Assembly: GCF_004210375.1 (NCBI RefSeq)
Contig: NC_134830.1
Span: 69,852,326 to 69,916,325 of the forward strand
DNA from: Tachypleus tridentatus
Lineage: Eukaryota; Arthropoda; Merostomata; Xiphosura; Limulidae
Direction: 5' to 3'
DNA: 64,000 bases
Shown here: piece after piece, positions 13,488 to 25,890 of the stretch
Layout: every line of letters starts with the position of its first letter
How positions within the stretch are numbered: the stretch's first letter is position 1
Notes under the pieces: model-generated
Database searches by the model: none
Seen by the model: the letters and a program-made list of their open reading frames with translations, nothing else
What the model was told of the DNA's origin: nothing
Made by a program: the position numbers and the translations under genes

Positions 13488-13880
13488 CTTCTGTACTGCA
13501 GTGTCTAAGGAATTCTTGTTGCTCTTGCTATGAGAAACATTTCCAAGAGAATCAACTTCTGCAACACCTATTCCTATTCCTCTTCCAACTTTGTAAAACC
13601 TCCCTTTCTGAAGTAATTGACCACTAGCTACAGCTCTTTTAGCAGCAAACCTAAGCTGTTTACTAAAGTCCAAGTTACTTGTAGAAAGATCAACTGTACA
13701 TGTTTGCTTTATATATTTTTCTATGGAGCATAAAGTTACTCCCCCAGTATCTCCTAGATCTCTAATTACTTTCTGCAGTAACTTCACTAAGTCTGTTGTC
13801 TTTGTTACCCTCACAAATGTAGGTTTCACCTGAAGTATTCCATTTGGGTCTTTGTAGGAACACAAGCCTTTGTTGAAGAC
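13488..13880 (-). CDS. KAT6: KAT6A/KAT6B-like lysine acetyltransferase, second coding exon (H15 winged helix 2)
   Basis: The exon encodes 131 codons (protein residues 88-218), preceded by the acceptor TTTTTATTTAG and followed by GTAACAAAA, so both introns are phase 0. It opens with VFNKGLCSYKDP, the direct equivalent of the KAT6A linker (human: VSNKGLNSYKDP). Residues about 115-186 form the second winged helix, of linker-histone H15 type: DLVKLLQKVIRDLGDTGG, SIEKYIK, QLRFAAKRAVASGQLLQKG and FYKV. A Ser/Asn-rich linker follows that should lead to the double PHD finger. The PHD, MYST and acidic/Ser-Met-rich regions of the usual protein (about 2,000 residues in human) would lie at lower coordinates. 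I could not find a Cys/His-rich PHD exon between 1 and 13487, so intron 2 probably runs off the window. No frameshift or stop is seen, so the gene looks functional. Confidence 0.92.
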
Positions 13881-15071
13881 CTAAATAAAAACAACAGTTA
13901 ATTATTGGTCAGTATTTAATTTTATTTGTAAAACTTTTAAATATGACAGTCAGTTTGCAATTTAATTACATAATTGAAACATATTATTTAATAACAATTA
14001 TAAAAGAGAGCCTAAATAATCACAAAATACAGACTATAGTCTTGTAATCCTTCGTCTACATACAGTAGTATACATCATTCCTACTACCACATAATTTCCT
14101 TATTTGCAGCTGAAGCTTACAAAAAGGCAATAATAAATATAAATCACCACAATATTGATTCCCTGTACAATAACATGTGTTTCAGTATTGATACATTATA
14201 TCAGCAAACAATTTGATGTTTTAGCTTTTTATAATTTTTGTTTATTAATATTGTTGGGTATCACGTTACACTGTTCTGATAAAAGAAACAAGCTTCAGTT
14301 TTTACTCTGAGTTAGGTGAAACATCCATACAACTTATTACTTTTGATTCTTTTCAACCCAAGAAATGCTCTCAAATAACATTTAACAGACTTTTTTTTAA
14401 TGTGTATATTCAGATGTTGAAATCTTCCATATGCATAAGTTAACGTTATTGACTTGTGCAAAATGTGCATGTGTATGCATAAGAAATCAGTTGCTTTCAC
14501 CAATGTACGAGATACACAAAACATATAAAAGACACGCACATGTTGCGTATAGATCTTAAATTTTCCTTGTACAGCATACAATGCCAAAGCATGTACCTAA
14601 ACACTGCAATAATAATGCAAATATTTTCAAACTTTCAGATTTGACTGGTTTATCAAATAATACTTCAACTAGTGTTTGAGTGTTATTCTAAACAGATTTC
14701 CTACTACTCAGCTGTAATAATAAGCAAAAGGTATCAAAGTGGCTTTCAACAAAGTGTTCTTGAAATACTGAATAAACTTTACCACATAAATGTACAACAG
14801 AACAGTGAGTAGTATTATAAACTTTGAATGTTATTGTAAAAATGTCAAATAATTTTTTTAAATGTGAACAATTTAAAATAGTGAAAAACAGAAAATTAAA
14901 AGTCCTATTGTTCTTTACTACATTTTTTTAGCTTACATTAAATGCAATAACTACTCCTTGATCAGGAAACACCACAAAAAGCTAGCTCATAATAACACTA
15001 GTCCCTTATACCAACCATAATAATAAAATTACCAACTAAAATATTATCAATATTGACAATAAAAATATTAC
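13881..15071 (-). other. KAT6 intron between the two winged-helix exons
   Basis: The 1,191-bp phase-0 intron has GT at 15071-15070 and AG at 13882-13881. It is AT-rich with no SINE or recognisable coding segment. A minus-strand open frame at 14312-14587 has no family features and is not called. Confidence 0.85.
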
Positions 15072-15332
15072 CTTTAACACTTTACCCTCAGCAACAGCCT
15101 TTTCTAACTGTTTCACAATAAATTCTCGGTTTACTTTGTGGTTTTGACGTACAGCACTACAGATACGATCAACTGAAGGCCGTTGTTTCTGGTGCTTGAT
15201 CTTATGAATGGCTTCCAGTAGCCACTTTGTCCAATTGAGATTTGTTTGTGTGTGTTCAACATTACCACTGCTCCCCATCTCCACAACATTGCAGCCACTA
15301 GTACCAGAACCACTCGCTTCAGTGTCCTTCAT
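15072..15332 (-). CDS. KAT6: KAT6A/KAT6B-like lysine acetyltransferase, first coding exon (winged helix 1)
   Basis: The exon encodes 87 whole codons, starting at the ATG 15332-15330 and ending in AAG followed by a GTAAT donor (15071-15067). After a Gly/Ser-rich leader of about 30 residues, residues 33-87 match the SAMD1-like winged helix at the N-terminus of human KAT6A/B: LNWTKWLLEAIHKIKHQKQR, then RPSVDRICSAV, then the LEKAVAEGKVLK end. In the known family this domain recruits the MYST3/4 acetyltransferase complex (BRPF, ING5, MEAF6) to unmethylated CpG DNA in the nucleus, and the enzyme acetylates histone H3. The start is supported by an in-frame TAG at 15398-15396, 22 codons upstream, with no ATG between. 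The exon joins 13880-13488 in phase 0. Only the N-terminal part is present, so paralogue identity (KAT6A, KAT6B or a lineage-specific duplicate) cannot be told. The two-winged-helix order makes SAMD1 itself unlikely. Confidence 0.9.
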
Positions 15333-15538
15333 AGCAAACGGAAGGGTGAAACTATTATTGCAAAAATCATTTTTGCTGTCATATATAACAATTTTCTAGT
15401 CAATATCACAAAGGATTTTTTTTTTAACCAGCATCCATACTGTAACAATTTTCAGGATCTTGGTTGTCAAGCATTCAGCAATAAAATGGCAGCTTTTTTG
15501 TTTCTCTGAAGATAGCTTGATTTTAGTGCATTTTTCAC
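15333..15538 (-). other. 5' UTR part of the first KAT6 coding exon
   Basis: On the minus strand the sequence TTCTCTTATTTCAG ends at 15539, giving a strong acceptor with a pyrimidine tract; the exon begins GTGAAAAATGC at 15538. The 206 nt before the KAT6 ATG hold at least two upstream ATGs (one closes after two codons) and an in-frame TAG at 15398-15396. This implies at least one non-coding exon upstream. The acceptor is seen directly; its use is inferred. Confidence 0.65.
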
Positions 15539-18500
15539 CTGAAATAAGAGAAGATTGTTACATACCAACAAGAGAAATTCAGAATCCCAAAGCCTCTCTC
15601 ACTGTTTAAACCCATGAATGTACATACATAAAATAATGCTACTGAATCTTACTAAATACTATAGATGTTAACCTCATTCTTCTTATCTTTTCCAATACAG
15701 TAGTATCCCTTATCACACAATTATCTGACATAATAGTGATCATGACAGAATTATTAGGATAAATATTCTTTACAAAACAAAATCAAGCACACATTTGTGT
15801 CTTATGAAACTACACCTAAATTCACATGGTAGTATAATTATTGATATAAAAGCAATTATTCACTATTTCAGCCAGGCAGTCTAAACCTCCTTAAAACAAT
15901 TTAAAAATAAACTATGTAGAAATATTCAGTACCTATGTAACAATCTGGTTATATTACTCAGTCAAAATTATGAATTGAAGGGCAAGCAGCAAACACATCC
16001 ATCACAGCTTGTTAATAATTAAATACACCAGACTTCTACATTTGAATAAATATACAAGGACTGTAAACAGTTCTCATCAGTCCACAAAGGTAAACCATCA
16101 GAGGACTGATGCCATATCTCAATACTTTGATTTCAAAATTAGACAAGTTCATATGCATTGACTAAATTGTATTGTTTTCTATCAAGAAAACAGTTTTGTC
16201 AGCTAAACTGAGATTTGACTGCAGCATATGATTAAACTATAACAACATCCAATACGAACACAAGTCCTCACAGCCTCGTGTCCTATAGAAAATAATTTGT
16301 CAAGTGCATTTAGGTTACAAACACTTTTTGAAATACTTCTTATTAGTCTGAATGTGGTAATCAACTACCTCATACTTTGCATGAATTCAGATCCAATTTT
16401 GTAACTTAAGCCTGGAAACAATGACTTAGTTTCTCAGTTAAAAGTATTTCATGTTCATAAACAACAAGAGTTATAAAATGCTGTATTACTATGCAAGTAG
16501 CACCATTAGTTTAAACAAATTACAATTAAAATATTGGAGTCATAGCAGCCAAAGAAATTGCACAAAAATGTCTATGAGCTTGTTTCTATAAACAAATATC
16601 TGATTGCATGGCCAATTCCATGATCTGAATTTAAAGTATTTATTTCCCAAATGTATTAGGAAATAGTGGGTCCAAAACAACAGGTGTTATGACAGAATTA
16701 ATGAGGGCTCCAACAAACCCTTCCAAAATGCATTTTACAGACATTTCAAAATATCAGCATGTTGACATCAAAAGTTGAAGGTTTTATATACATTTAATTG
16801 TTGACAACTCTTCAACATAAAAATGCAAATTTTGCTGGAATTTTCTCCATTAACATTGCAGCATATGAAACCATTAAGAAATGAGACAGAACAAATAACT
16901 TATGCACAGCTGTCAATAATCAAATGGCATCTAACTATTCTAGTATGAACGTTGTAGAAAGAGTTCTAATTTTTCGAATTGCAAAAAATAAAAATTTCTT
17001 TTGTATCTCACTGAATCATATTTCTCCAAAAAATAAACAATTTTCTCAAATTAAAATACAGCCAAGTATTATAATGTAACTTTGGAAACTGACTTAAGTA
17101 GTTAATTCAACACTTGTATAAAATTTTACATGCATTTAAAAACCATTACAGATCTGTTGGAGATTTGAAATAAAGGATTTATACATCTATAATTTAATAC
17201 TTAAAAAATACAGTTTCTACTTGCTTCAAAACTATTTATGTCAGATCAATGCTTTATGGAATTTTTACTTTGCATTTTGTATATTATGTAATGTTATATC
17301 TCTTTTGAAAAGAACAGTTACATTTGCACTTAAAAACAACAACAAACAACACATGAATATATATATCAAACAAGTTTTATCCTGTTAAAAGTCCAAGTCT
17401 TTAACAAGAATATGACACAAAAGTACTGTTCTCCAGACTCAACATAACATTATATTCATGTTTTATTACAAGTCACTATCGTTTCAACTTAATCTATAAA
17501 TCAACAATTTACTGCAGGCAAGTTCCTAATAAATCTGAAGACTTGCATTAACATTCAATGTTTTAGTCTCGAAGGGATACGAGTACAACACCTGTCTAAA
17601 AAAACAACAACAATGACAAACACTCATAATATTTCTGAATTTAACATTTTTTCATACATTTTCATTTCTTTTGCTTCAGAATGATTACTTTGTACTGTTT
17701 TCCAAACTAAAGCCACTAATAGTACATTTTGATATAACTAGTATTATAACTTTAACATGAATCATAAGTCTATTCACAACTCTACAAGCATATATTGTAA
17801 AGAAAAACCATATCTGCAGTTTAGATAAGCATTCTTATAGAGTTGTTCTCCAAACTTCATTCCAATGCTTTAGACACTAAAATCAAATCACTACTGGTAC
17901 AACTTTAAAGTTTATTTCAGTAGATAAGACAATCCAATTACTGGATTTCCTGTAAAAATTGCATTATTGTAACTTGTTGTATGAGTACATAAATTCTGTA
18001 CTGTATACTGATGCAACTCTCTTACTCATCCATTATAAATATAAGTACACGCAGATAAAAAAAAACACAAGCATCAATGTTTTTATAACACTTTTTATAT
18101 CAAATTCACATACTTATTAATTAATATTATTATAGTATAATAAAGATATTATTCTGGTTGGGTTTACAAAAAAACAAAAAGCAGAAAAAGACATTCATTA
18201 ATTAAAAATATATATTTATTACTAAGGCTGGATGTTTTAATCATTATAATTCTACAAGCAACAATGACATCAATTAGTATAACAAAGTAATTGATTACTC
18301 AAAATTACAATTAAATTCATTAAGCAAAATTAGTGTTACCAATTATTCAAATAATTAATATAAATTCTGATTATATCAACAGTCAAAAAAATTATCACTA
18401 ACTAAAAATGGTGTTTGCTTTTATCAACTGTTTGACTACTCCAACAATCAATCAACTGAAAATAATCAACTAATCAAAACAATACAATCAAACTTGCTTG

Positions 18501-21500
18501 TCCTGTCTATTATCACACAGTTACTGAGGTTATCTACCATTGTCACTAACTTCTAACTGCTTGTTACAATGACAACAACTAGCTGGCAGCTCCCATCACT
18601 AACAGTTTTTTCATTATGCCTTTTTTTTTTCTTTCCTTGTATGTGTATGTTGGTGAAATGCTGAATAGAAAGAAGGCAAATTGTCTAGCAGCACCCACCA
18701 TAAACTTTTATTTGTTGCTGGTGAACTGCTGACTGGAAGGAAGATAATTTTTGGCAACATATGATGCCAAACATATTTTTCTTCAGTTGTTAATTATGAT
18801 GAACAGCTTGCTAGAAGGAAAGCAGTGCCACAAAACTATTTTTTGTAGATTAATGAGACTGTTGATCAACAAGTACTGCTATTGGTTTTTACTATTTCTT
18901 ACTAATCAACTTTAAGTATTAGTTCAAGTTCTTAGGATTTTACCACATTCATATTTCAGAAATTTTGTAAGCTCAAAACAGATGACCAATTTTCCTTATT
19001 GCTGTGTTCTTGCACATTAAATACTGATTATATAACAGAATTGATGTGAAAATATATTTTTATGACACATGATTTAATGTGCATTCACAAAATTATTATA
19101 CAAGTTGCAGAAATATGTATATTGAAAATATTTAATCAGATTTATATGTAGTTCTGAATTAAAGATTAGTCAATTGCCATCTGCTTTAAAGGTAAAATAG
19201 CATTAAACAAGTAGTAATGTTAATGTATAAATTATCACTCTCAAACTTTCAAATAAGAATGGAAAAAACAAACTATTTTAAAAATTTTTTAGAAACTTTG
19301 AAATTTCTTGGAGAGGGTGGGGTGGTAGACTGTCAAGTACCTCCTAAATTTAACCTGCTACTTTCTAACTTATTTAAATTGAAAGTCATGCAGTTACAGT
19401 ATATGTACATGTGGTTAAGATATAGCATACAAGTACATTTGTTATTCTGGCTGTAACTATATATAACTTAAGTCTGTAGAAGAAGAAGGAAAGTGAGAGA
19501 GAAAAAAAAGGACATTCAGTCTAAATGTGTGTCTGGTTTGTTGTAGGTTTTTCTAAAACCTTTGACCATCTACTGAATCTGTGAGTAATGTTAGTATGAA
19601 AAATTATTACTTAAAGTTAATTTACATTACCTTAAATTTAAACTTTTAACCAGAAACATTATAAACAAATCAAACTAACTTAACACATAAGACCTCATTT
19701 GTAAAATGCTTATTACCGATAAACTTAGTGCTTTCAGATACTGAATCACACTTGTATAAAAAAAAAACACTTCAAGTCTTCTTTGTAACATAAAAAACCA
19801 AGAGCAATAAAATTCTACAACACCTATAGGCACACACCCAAAAGCTAAACATAGCAACATCATGAACAATTGCTGAAACAACTCTGCATGAGGCTTTGCT
19901 AATGTGTATCTAATGTTTCACTTAGACATGTATGAAAAAATAATGGGTTAAAGCTTAGGATTACAGTAAACCAAGTACAAATTAAACAAGATATCACTGT
20001 CTCTAGAAATGCACATAAATTTATATTCACTGAGGAATACACTTCAACTTACAAACACATCTAAAAATACACACACAGACATATGTGAAGTAAACCATTA
20101 ACACTATGTAATCTATTAATATTCCATTTACAAAAAAAATAAACTTTTAAAGCAAACTTAATATAATTATTCCTACACTATATTTTTTCTTTGTAGTAAA
20201 TCTCACTATACATATATTAAAAACAGAGAACTGATCCAACTGTAAGCCAATGATTAGAGATATAGGGATAAATCAAAATCTTTAAAAATTACATTAAGCT
20301 AAGTAATATTTTTATTCTACTTAAATACAGCTGCATCAAATTTTTGTACAAGTTACTGAAAAAATACAGCCTGGTATTTTTCCTGTATGAAGCTTTAAAA
20401 AACAGACAAACAACAGCTAAATGTAGAAATAACCAACAGAGAATATGCAGTTGAAAAGGTTTGAAGAGTATATATGTTAAACTATATTCTAGATAACAAA
20501 TCAACATTTTCAACCTTTACATTTCTCATTTCACTTTTACATTTGACATCAAAACATCTTAAAAGTCAGAAGAAAATAATATTTAGGTATATTAACTTTT
20601 GAAAAATACAAACATACTAAACAATGTCTTTCCATTTTTAGTAAGAAAGATTGAGAATCATCATTTAGTGAGTCTGTATTTTTCAAAAGTTAGTATATGG
20701 TAATGAATGGCTTAAAATTAATACTTCATTTTTGGCAAAATTTGTGGTAAATCTTTTTACAATACTAATAGATGTGAAAGATAATATCAAAATAAGTAAC
20801 TGTCAAACATCCAAAAGAAATACAAAGTGAAACTCATAATAACTGCCAGGATTAAAAATAATTATCATTTTAGTCCAATTACTCTAGCATAGTTACAAAT
20901 GGTGAAATAAATATCAATGGTATACACAAAACCTACTGACATTCTGAGCTATGCAAGTGTAGATTCTTGAACAACCAATTATCTTAAAACACTGTTTAAA
21001 ACACTAAAATAACATGCAACATACCATTTCATATTTAAGTTTTTGTTTTAAAATTTGAAAACAAACAGAACAAAGTTATGTACATCAATTTTTGTGGACA
21101 GTGCTAATCTGAAGAAAGTTGAAAGTTACAAATATTTGTTAAAAGGTTATAAAACACATTAATGTAAAATATCCAATGTTTTAAAGTATTTTTAGTTTAT
21201 TGTGTTAGAACTAATACACATTTTAATAAAATCAAGAAGAAATTTAGTAATGATAACATGAGTTATCACTGTTTCAAAAACATGCCTTTGCATCCAACAT
21301 GTCAACAATTACACAAGTGTTATTCTTTCAAGTTACTATAATAACTTACATTTCAAAAATCAACAATTTCCTTCAAATATACTATGCAAGCTTCTAAAAG
21401 ATTTGAAGACCAATGTCAGAACCTGATGTTTTAGTTTCTAACTAAATTAAAATCCTTACAAGCATCACGTAATAAGTCTTTAGTTTTGTATGTCCTAACT

Positions 21501-21981
21501 TGCTCTGGTACTACTTTTACTAAAGCTATAGTTTATCCAAAATTTCTCAGTTTTAAACTTTGAATTAAAGATAAATGATAACCCAAATACACATGCTAAA
21601 TACTAAACTATTATGATACACACAGTTTTTTGAAAACTAGAAATGCTCTTTTAAAGTTAAATCTACACCAATAAAAAAGCGACTTTCAAATGTAAATAAG
21701 TATAACAATGTTCATAAAATTAATTAACAAAAACCATAATATCATTAAACATGCTTAGTGCATCTAAATTATTAAAAAGGAAATTTTGCTGTCAGTAACG
21801 TTGACATTTCACGATTATGTTATTATATCAATAATTAAAGCACCAAGAAATGGCGGGAATAAGCTAATGTAAATATATAACGTGGATAATTCATTTTAAC
21901 TTTAAGCACATTTATTTAAAAAGGATGAATGTCCAATATCTTAAAGCTCAAAATATTTATTACGAATTTCTTTAAACTTAC
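15539..21981 (-). other. Presumed first intron of KAT6; no features seen
   Basis: About 6.4 kb of AT-rich sequence with no recognisable exon, SINE or LINE fragment. Short T- or A-rich runs (for example near 18618-18630) are the only simple repeats. Intron status depends on the candidate first exon being real. Confidence 0.4.
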
Positions 21982-22210
21982 CTCATAAAAAGGTAATGTT
22001 CAGATTATAAGTAATTTAAAAATGTGCACGGAAACACAAACACAAAAATCAGTTAACATTCGTGCCATACTTTAGCCTTTACTTTAAGCCTCAGTAGGCT
22101 TACGATGCGATGATCCCAAATATTGACGCTAGAAACCACGATTTCCGGCCATAGAGGTACAATCTGACTACAACACCGAGTGATAACCGATGACAGAACC
22201 CGCTGAAAAC
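21982..22210 (-). other. Candidate non-coding first exon of KAT6
   Basis: On the minus strand, TATGAG|GTAAGTTT at 21982/21981 is a near-ideal donor, just downstream of the only CpG-containing block upstream of the KAT6 coding exons. Splicing to 15538 would give a 6.4-kb intron. The upstream limit is a guess. A second donor-like GTAAGT ends the stretch above 22602, so a different first exon is possible. RNA reads would decide. Confidence 0.35.
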
Positions 22211-22450
22211 AGTGAAAAAATTGATCAAGATATTTTGAACTGGAGTCAGGATTTAAAGTAAACAGGCTTGCGTTATTTATACGTCAGTCTACACAGTAGG
22301 TTTCATCCACTTCATGTAGTTTTTAATTATATTTAGAGATATGACTCATTAATTAAAATATAAATGGATATACACCTAAAATGCGCCAAAACAAAATGGC
22401 TCGTATCGTTAATATGGCCGCTAACGATACGGCGATGCAATAACCATGTT
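22080..22450 (-). promoter_or_regulatory. Possible KAT6 promoter region with CpGs and an inverted repeat
   Basis: This is a small rise in GC and CpG inside very AT-rich DNA. Seen: GATTTCCGGCC at about 22139-22149, which read on the minus strand is an ETS-like GGCCGGAAATC. Also seen are ATGGC/ATGGCC motifs resembling YY1 sites at about 22395-22420, and a perfect inverted repeat CGTATCGTTA / TAACGATACG (22402-22411 and 22422-22431). No clear TATA box is placed. Promoter function is inferred from position, composition and motifs. Confidence 0.35.
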
Positions 22451-22602
22451 GGGAGAATTTAGAAACAGCTTCTTCGTTGACATTATAACAAGTTGATAAT
22501 TCTGGAAAATTCGAGTAAAGAAACTCAACATATGATGTTTTTGCTGACAAAAACCACAAATTCCCACACAGATATTTCTTCACTCTGGACTTAGTTTACT
22601 TA

Positions 22603-23046
22603 CATTTGAGATAATTATGCTCATCCCTGTCAATATTCCATACAGATGCTTAGAATTTCTTCCACGAACGTTTATGAGTTACAAAGATATATTGTTATAC
22701 CTTATTTGATTGGTTTATTGAATAAAATACTAACATCTGGTTGGTTATCAATAGCTAAATGTCTCATTTTTTGTCGTAAAATAAAGGATTTGTGCTACCC
22801 TCTTTTGACGATTTTAAAGAATACAGATAGACATTTCAATTTACCCAAGTGCTTTGGGTTTAGTTCGTGTGAATAACACAGTTATGGTTTTTAAACAGTG
22901 TTCTTTAACAAGCACAAATAAATGGTAATATGTATAAATATTTCTGAGTGTTAATAATATTAAATATTGCATTTTATAATTGTTTTTGACATCTGTAATT
23001 TTTCAATAGGAAAATTTAAAAAGTTATTTCATTCTAGCTTTCAGCT
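22603..23046. other. Nothing recognised upstream of the putative KAT6 promoter
   Basis: AT-rich. The open frame 22646-22876 (+) has no known motifs. A divergent gene cannot be shown. Confidence 0.4.
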
Positions 23047-23156
23047 TCTCGGTGGCACAGCGGTAAGTCTGTAGACTTATCAAGTTAGAAACGGGGTTTC
23101 AATAGCCATGGTAGGTACAGCATAGATAGCTCATTGGGGGGCTTTGCGTTTAACTA
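23047..23156 (+). mobile_element. SINE family B
   Basis: CTCGGTGGCACAGCGGTAAG head, a diverged GGGTTTCAATAGCC box, and a tail with CATAGATAGCTCATT and GCTTTGCG. First SINE after the SINE-free interval. Confidence 0.85.
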
Positions 23157-23539
23157 TGTTAGAAAAAAATCAAAGTACTTCAGTTAAATAAAGGAATATT
23201 GAAGTGTAGTATCATAAATTAAGATTATATAGCTTGGTGTGTGTTATAGAAGATTAAGAAACTGTGTAAATATTGTTCTCAAAGCTGTTAAATTATTGTT
23301 ATAAGCTTGTAATATTTTCAAGTAAAACCTATTTCCCACAGGTGTCACGTAAGAAACCCACAAATAACAGCACATTTAAGTTTAAAATAAAAAGCAGAGA
23401 TAAATTTGAGTAAATGAACTAAATCTTTATCACAACACTACACATGTGCACCAACTAAGGTGAAATAATAGACTATGTTTTGCTCCGTTACTTTTTTCAC
23501 TTGAGAATCGTCTAGTAGTAACTGTCTAATGGCTAAATA

Positions 23540-24245
23540 AGGTCCGCCTGAATTCAACAGTTAGACTAGGTTGCTTTTACAATGTGACAATCACTTGATT
23601 GCTTGTAAAGCAAAAATCTTACAACCATTTCAGCCATCAATTTACTGATCAACAGATGTTCCACCTTTTATAGCCGAGCGATCGTTATACAACGTAATAT
23701 ATACATTATACTACATAATACCAGTTGATAGCGTGGAAAGCAAGGAATGCCATTTCTTTTCAGCTGGTAACATTTCAATAAAATCGCCACCATAGCTTCA
23801 ATGATATCTCTACCAAGTGATTAGGTGGTCATTGCTGGCACCTCGGTTGACTATCGTAGTTATTTTGCTGCTCCTAACTAACTACTTAGTTTAGTGACTC
23901 TCATACAGCAGGGTTGCATTGAATGGGCTAGCGCCAGGACCTCCACGTTTCCAAGTGTCAACTTCTAACTCTGAGGTTACAATATGATAGGCTACTGGAT
24001 ATGCTTCGTTTGTGATTCCCGCTGAACCCAAGACTGCCTCACGACCTGTGATAGCCTTGTCGACTCACCTCCCATCTCAGGGAGGGTCTCTGCTGCTCCA
24101 CAGGTCATCGCTGTTTCCTGCAAATTTTCACCATTTCGTCTATTGGTAAAACAGCTTACATTGGCACCTCACAACCATTAATGACACTTCGTGTCTGATT
24201 TCCAGTTTGGTGACTGATCACCACCATTTATGGAGAAGTTTACTG
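23540..24245. other. GC-richer unassigned block
   Basis: About 700 bp with higher GC and CpG than its flanks. On the minus strand a 50-codon open stretch ending at TAA 23893-23891 reads protein-like (EVDTWKRGGPGASPFNATLL), but I do not recognise it. It could be part of an older mobile element or a processed fragment. No splice sites are called. Confidence 0.3.
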
Positions 24246-24369
24246 TCATTTTACCAAACGCAAAAAAAATAAACATAATTTTTAGTTGCTAAGGGTTGGT
24301 GTTAAGTCTGACAGAAGTCCTTAACAGTTTTTGAACGTGTTTTGCCTCTTAATGTGTTTTTAGAACTGT

Positions 24370-24486
24370 TCTTCGGTGGACCAGAGGTAAAAATTATGTA
24401 TACAACGCTAAAATCTGGGGCTCGATTCCCCACGGCCGATAAAACGCAGATAGCCTGCCTATTGTATAGCTTTGCACTGAAACAAA
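24370..24486 (+). mobile_element. SINE family C
   Basis: Head with GTATACAACGCTAAAATCTG, B box GGGCTCGATTCCCC, then CGCAGATAGCCTGCC and TGTATAGCTTTGC tail. Confidence 0.75.
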
Positions 24487-24806
24487 TGAACAGAACATTT
24501 GTATTGTACATATTATTAGTAAGCAATATTATTTTAATGTCAATAATAGGGAAGGAAGGGAAGTAATTTACCATTTGTTTACCAACGATTGTACTAACAA
24601 ATGAAAAACAATCACTACCTATGATACATGTATTTAATAGTCACACCTCATTAAAAACACACACAACTACAAATCGTAACTTAAGAACTGTGAATCATAA
24701 ACCATGACCAAAATGTCAGAACACTTACAGATCACATATAACAACTTATGATTTATACAACAATAGGAGTATTAAACACTGCAACAGTATACCATGTTTA
24801 ATACCT

Positions 24807-24931
24807 CCCAGTGGCTCAGTGGTATGTCTGAAGACTTATAACGCTAGAATTCGGGTTTCGATACCCGTGATGGACAGAGCACAGATAGCCCATTATGTAG
24901 CTTTGTGCTTAATTCAAAACAACAACAACAA
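24807..24931 (+). mobile_element. SINE family B
   Basis: CCCAGTGGCTCAGTGGTATG head, GGGTTTCGATACCCG B box, AGAGCACAGATAGCCCATTA and GTAGCTTTGTGCTTAATTC tail ending in (AAC)n. Confidence 0.9.
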
Positions 24932-25617
24932 CCAAGTTAAATCTCATTACAAGAAAGACACAAGTAACAACAACATAAATAAAACAAGAAGAAACCATGG
25001 TTTAAAAAAGTCTTGAAACTGTATTGAAAAATAAATTGTAGTTCTTTCTTTTCCTTAGCTTTGAAATGTGTAATTTTTTTTAGGTGGATGCTATTCCAAA
25101 TTAAAGTAACTGTTTATATCGTACCGTTATATAAGTTTCCTTCAAAGCATACTGTTGTTGTGTAAAATAAATGATAAATATGAAATTTATGCGAAAAATC
25201 TTGAACCACATTTTACAGCAAAAAATAGTCTCACTTTGGTAACAAAATGAAAATTTCGTTTTGATTCCAAGATTATACACCATACTGCATCATCACATCT
25301 CTTATTAAAAGCTGCCAACTATTTTAACCACTACTTTCAGTTTTGCTCAATTGAAAACTTATTGGCCTGTGAAATACAGTTTCTTTTTTCCTTTGTAATT
25401 TCGAGGACTTCCGCTAATTAAGAGAGAAATGTTTTCAGTTAAAACAACTCTGGAGTAATTCTGTTCAAGAAAAAAAGCTATTGCAGTTTTATAACCGCAA
25501 TACTAAATTCCTATTGGAAACAGGAAAGCCAAAATTTCAATATGATACCTGTGACATGCAGTTTATCCGAATAAGAACTATAAAATTCAAAAAAAGTCTT
25601 TTTTTCTCATTAATTTA
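24932..25617. other. Nothing recognised
   Basis: AT-rich spacer between SINEs B and A. The open frames here contain no known motif. Confidence 0.5.
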
Positions 25618-25890
25618 TTTTTGTTTGTTTTGGATTTCTCGCAAAGCTACACGAGAGCTATCTGCGCTAGCCGTCCCTAATTTAGCAGTGTAAGAATAGA
25701 GGGAAGACAGCTTGTCATCATCAACCACTACCAACTCTTGGGCTACTCTTTTACCAGTAAATAGTGGGATTGATCGTCACATTATAACGACCCTGCAGTT
25801 GAAAGAGCGAGCATGTTTGGTGTGAGAGGGGTTCGAACCTGCGACCCTTAGATTACGAGTCGAATGCCTGAATCACCTGGCCATACTGGG
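25618..25890 (-). mobile_element. SINE family A
   Basis: Full-length minus-strand copy, from the TTTGTTTGTTTT tail at the left to the head complement CACCTGGCCATACTGGGG at the right. B box GGTTCGAAC is kept. Confidence 0.9.

Noticed and set aside
15131..15313. Second minus-strand frame and two plus-strand frames over the first KAT6 exon
   Set aside because: Shadows of the KAT6 reading, which has homology and splice sites.
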